Shown here one piece after another: positions 13,522 through 13,558 of a stretch of DNA of 13,558 nucleotides. Where the stretch lies: contig JAIRKG010000082.1 of assembly GCA_031260235.1 (NCBI GenBank), positions 1-13,558 on the forward strand. The letters run 5' to 3'. How positions within the stretch are numbered: position 1 is the first letter of the stretch; every line of letters starts with the position of its first letter. The DNA comes from Dysgonamonadaceae bacterium. GTDB taxonomy: Bacteria; Bacteroidota; Bacteroidia; Bacteroidales; Azobacteroidaceae. The position numbers and the translations under genes are program-made. The notes beneath the pieces are model-generated. The model was not told the DNA's origin. It did not search any database and saw nothing but the letters and a program-made list of their open reading frames with translations.

Positions 13522-13558
13522 ATGAAAAAAAATTTAGTTTTAAGTTCGTTAGCGGCAG
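13522..13558 (+). CDS. Start of a probable exported protein, cut by window edge
   Basis: An ATG 26 bases after the receptor stop opens MKKNLVLSSLAA, the beginning of a typical signal peptide (two Lys, then a hydrophobic run). The leader is A/T-rich, as for other genes here. Its place suggests a surface or periplasmic partner of the receptor in the same transcript. Only 12 codons are visible, so no family can be named. Confidence 0.6.
   Translation, partial: MKKNLVLSSLAA

Overview
The window looks like chromosomal DNA from a member of the Bacteroidota, most likely order Bacteroidales. Supporting signs are promoter boxes of the TAnnTTTG type (TACCTTTG three times), A/T-rich leaders without clear Shine-Dalgarno sites, a long type 2 isoleucyl-tRNA synthetase, a lipoprotein-type LptC behind a Bacteroidota outer-membrane barrel gene, and a TonB-dependent receptor. 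No phage, plasmid, IS transposase, rRNA, tRNA or CRISPR array was seen.

Layout. (1) Positions 1-3746 hold a leftward operon: FtsB/DivIC septum protein, a 109-residue four-helix membrane protein, a TrmH/SpoU-family RNA ribose methyltransferase, anaerobic ribonucleotide reductase NrdD, and the start of a GIY-YIG/T5orf172-like protein cut by the window edge. Spacings are from a 1-base overlap to 10 bases. (2) Positions 3828-3959 hold a cluster of small palindromes, including a roughly 23-bp-period tandem array that runs into the 3' end of the next gene. (3) Positions 3940-4518 hold a leftward exosortase-family gene with an intact Cys/Arg/His triad. It diverges from (4) a rightward envelope operon at 4641-7242: outer-membrane barrel protein, LptC, and a CorC-like CBS protein, joined by overlaps of 28 and 4 bases. 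(5) ileS converges on that operon (7294-10716, leftward). (6) A 577-bp non-coding stretch (10717-11293) holds at least four CGTCATTGCGAG-type palindromic elements, other hairpins, and two promoters. (7) A rightward TonB-dependent receptor (11294-13495) is followed by the start of a gene whose product begins like an exported protein.

Most genes are housekeeping: division, RNA modification, anaerobic dNTP supply, LPS transport and translation. The most notable points are these. The IleRS class I signature reads G-I-H-H instead of H-x-G-H, an altered motif linked in some type 2 enzymes to very strong mupirocin resistance. A repeat-like peptide (TPSPTLSEGK) lies in frame inside the same enzyme. 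The palindrome array supplies the last codons and stop of the exosortase gene. The dispersed palindromes have apical stems that differ between copies yet keep pairing. An 18-bp inverted repeat lies upstream of the TonB receptor promoter. I found no clearly new multi-gene system; the exosortase without a visible substrate and the GIY-YIG-like gene behind nrdD are the nearest candidates.
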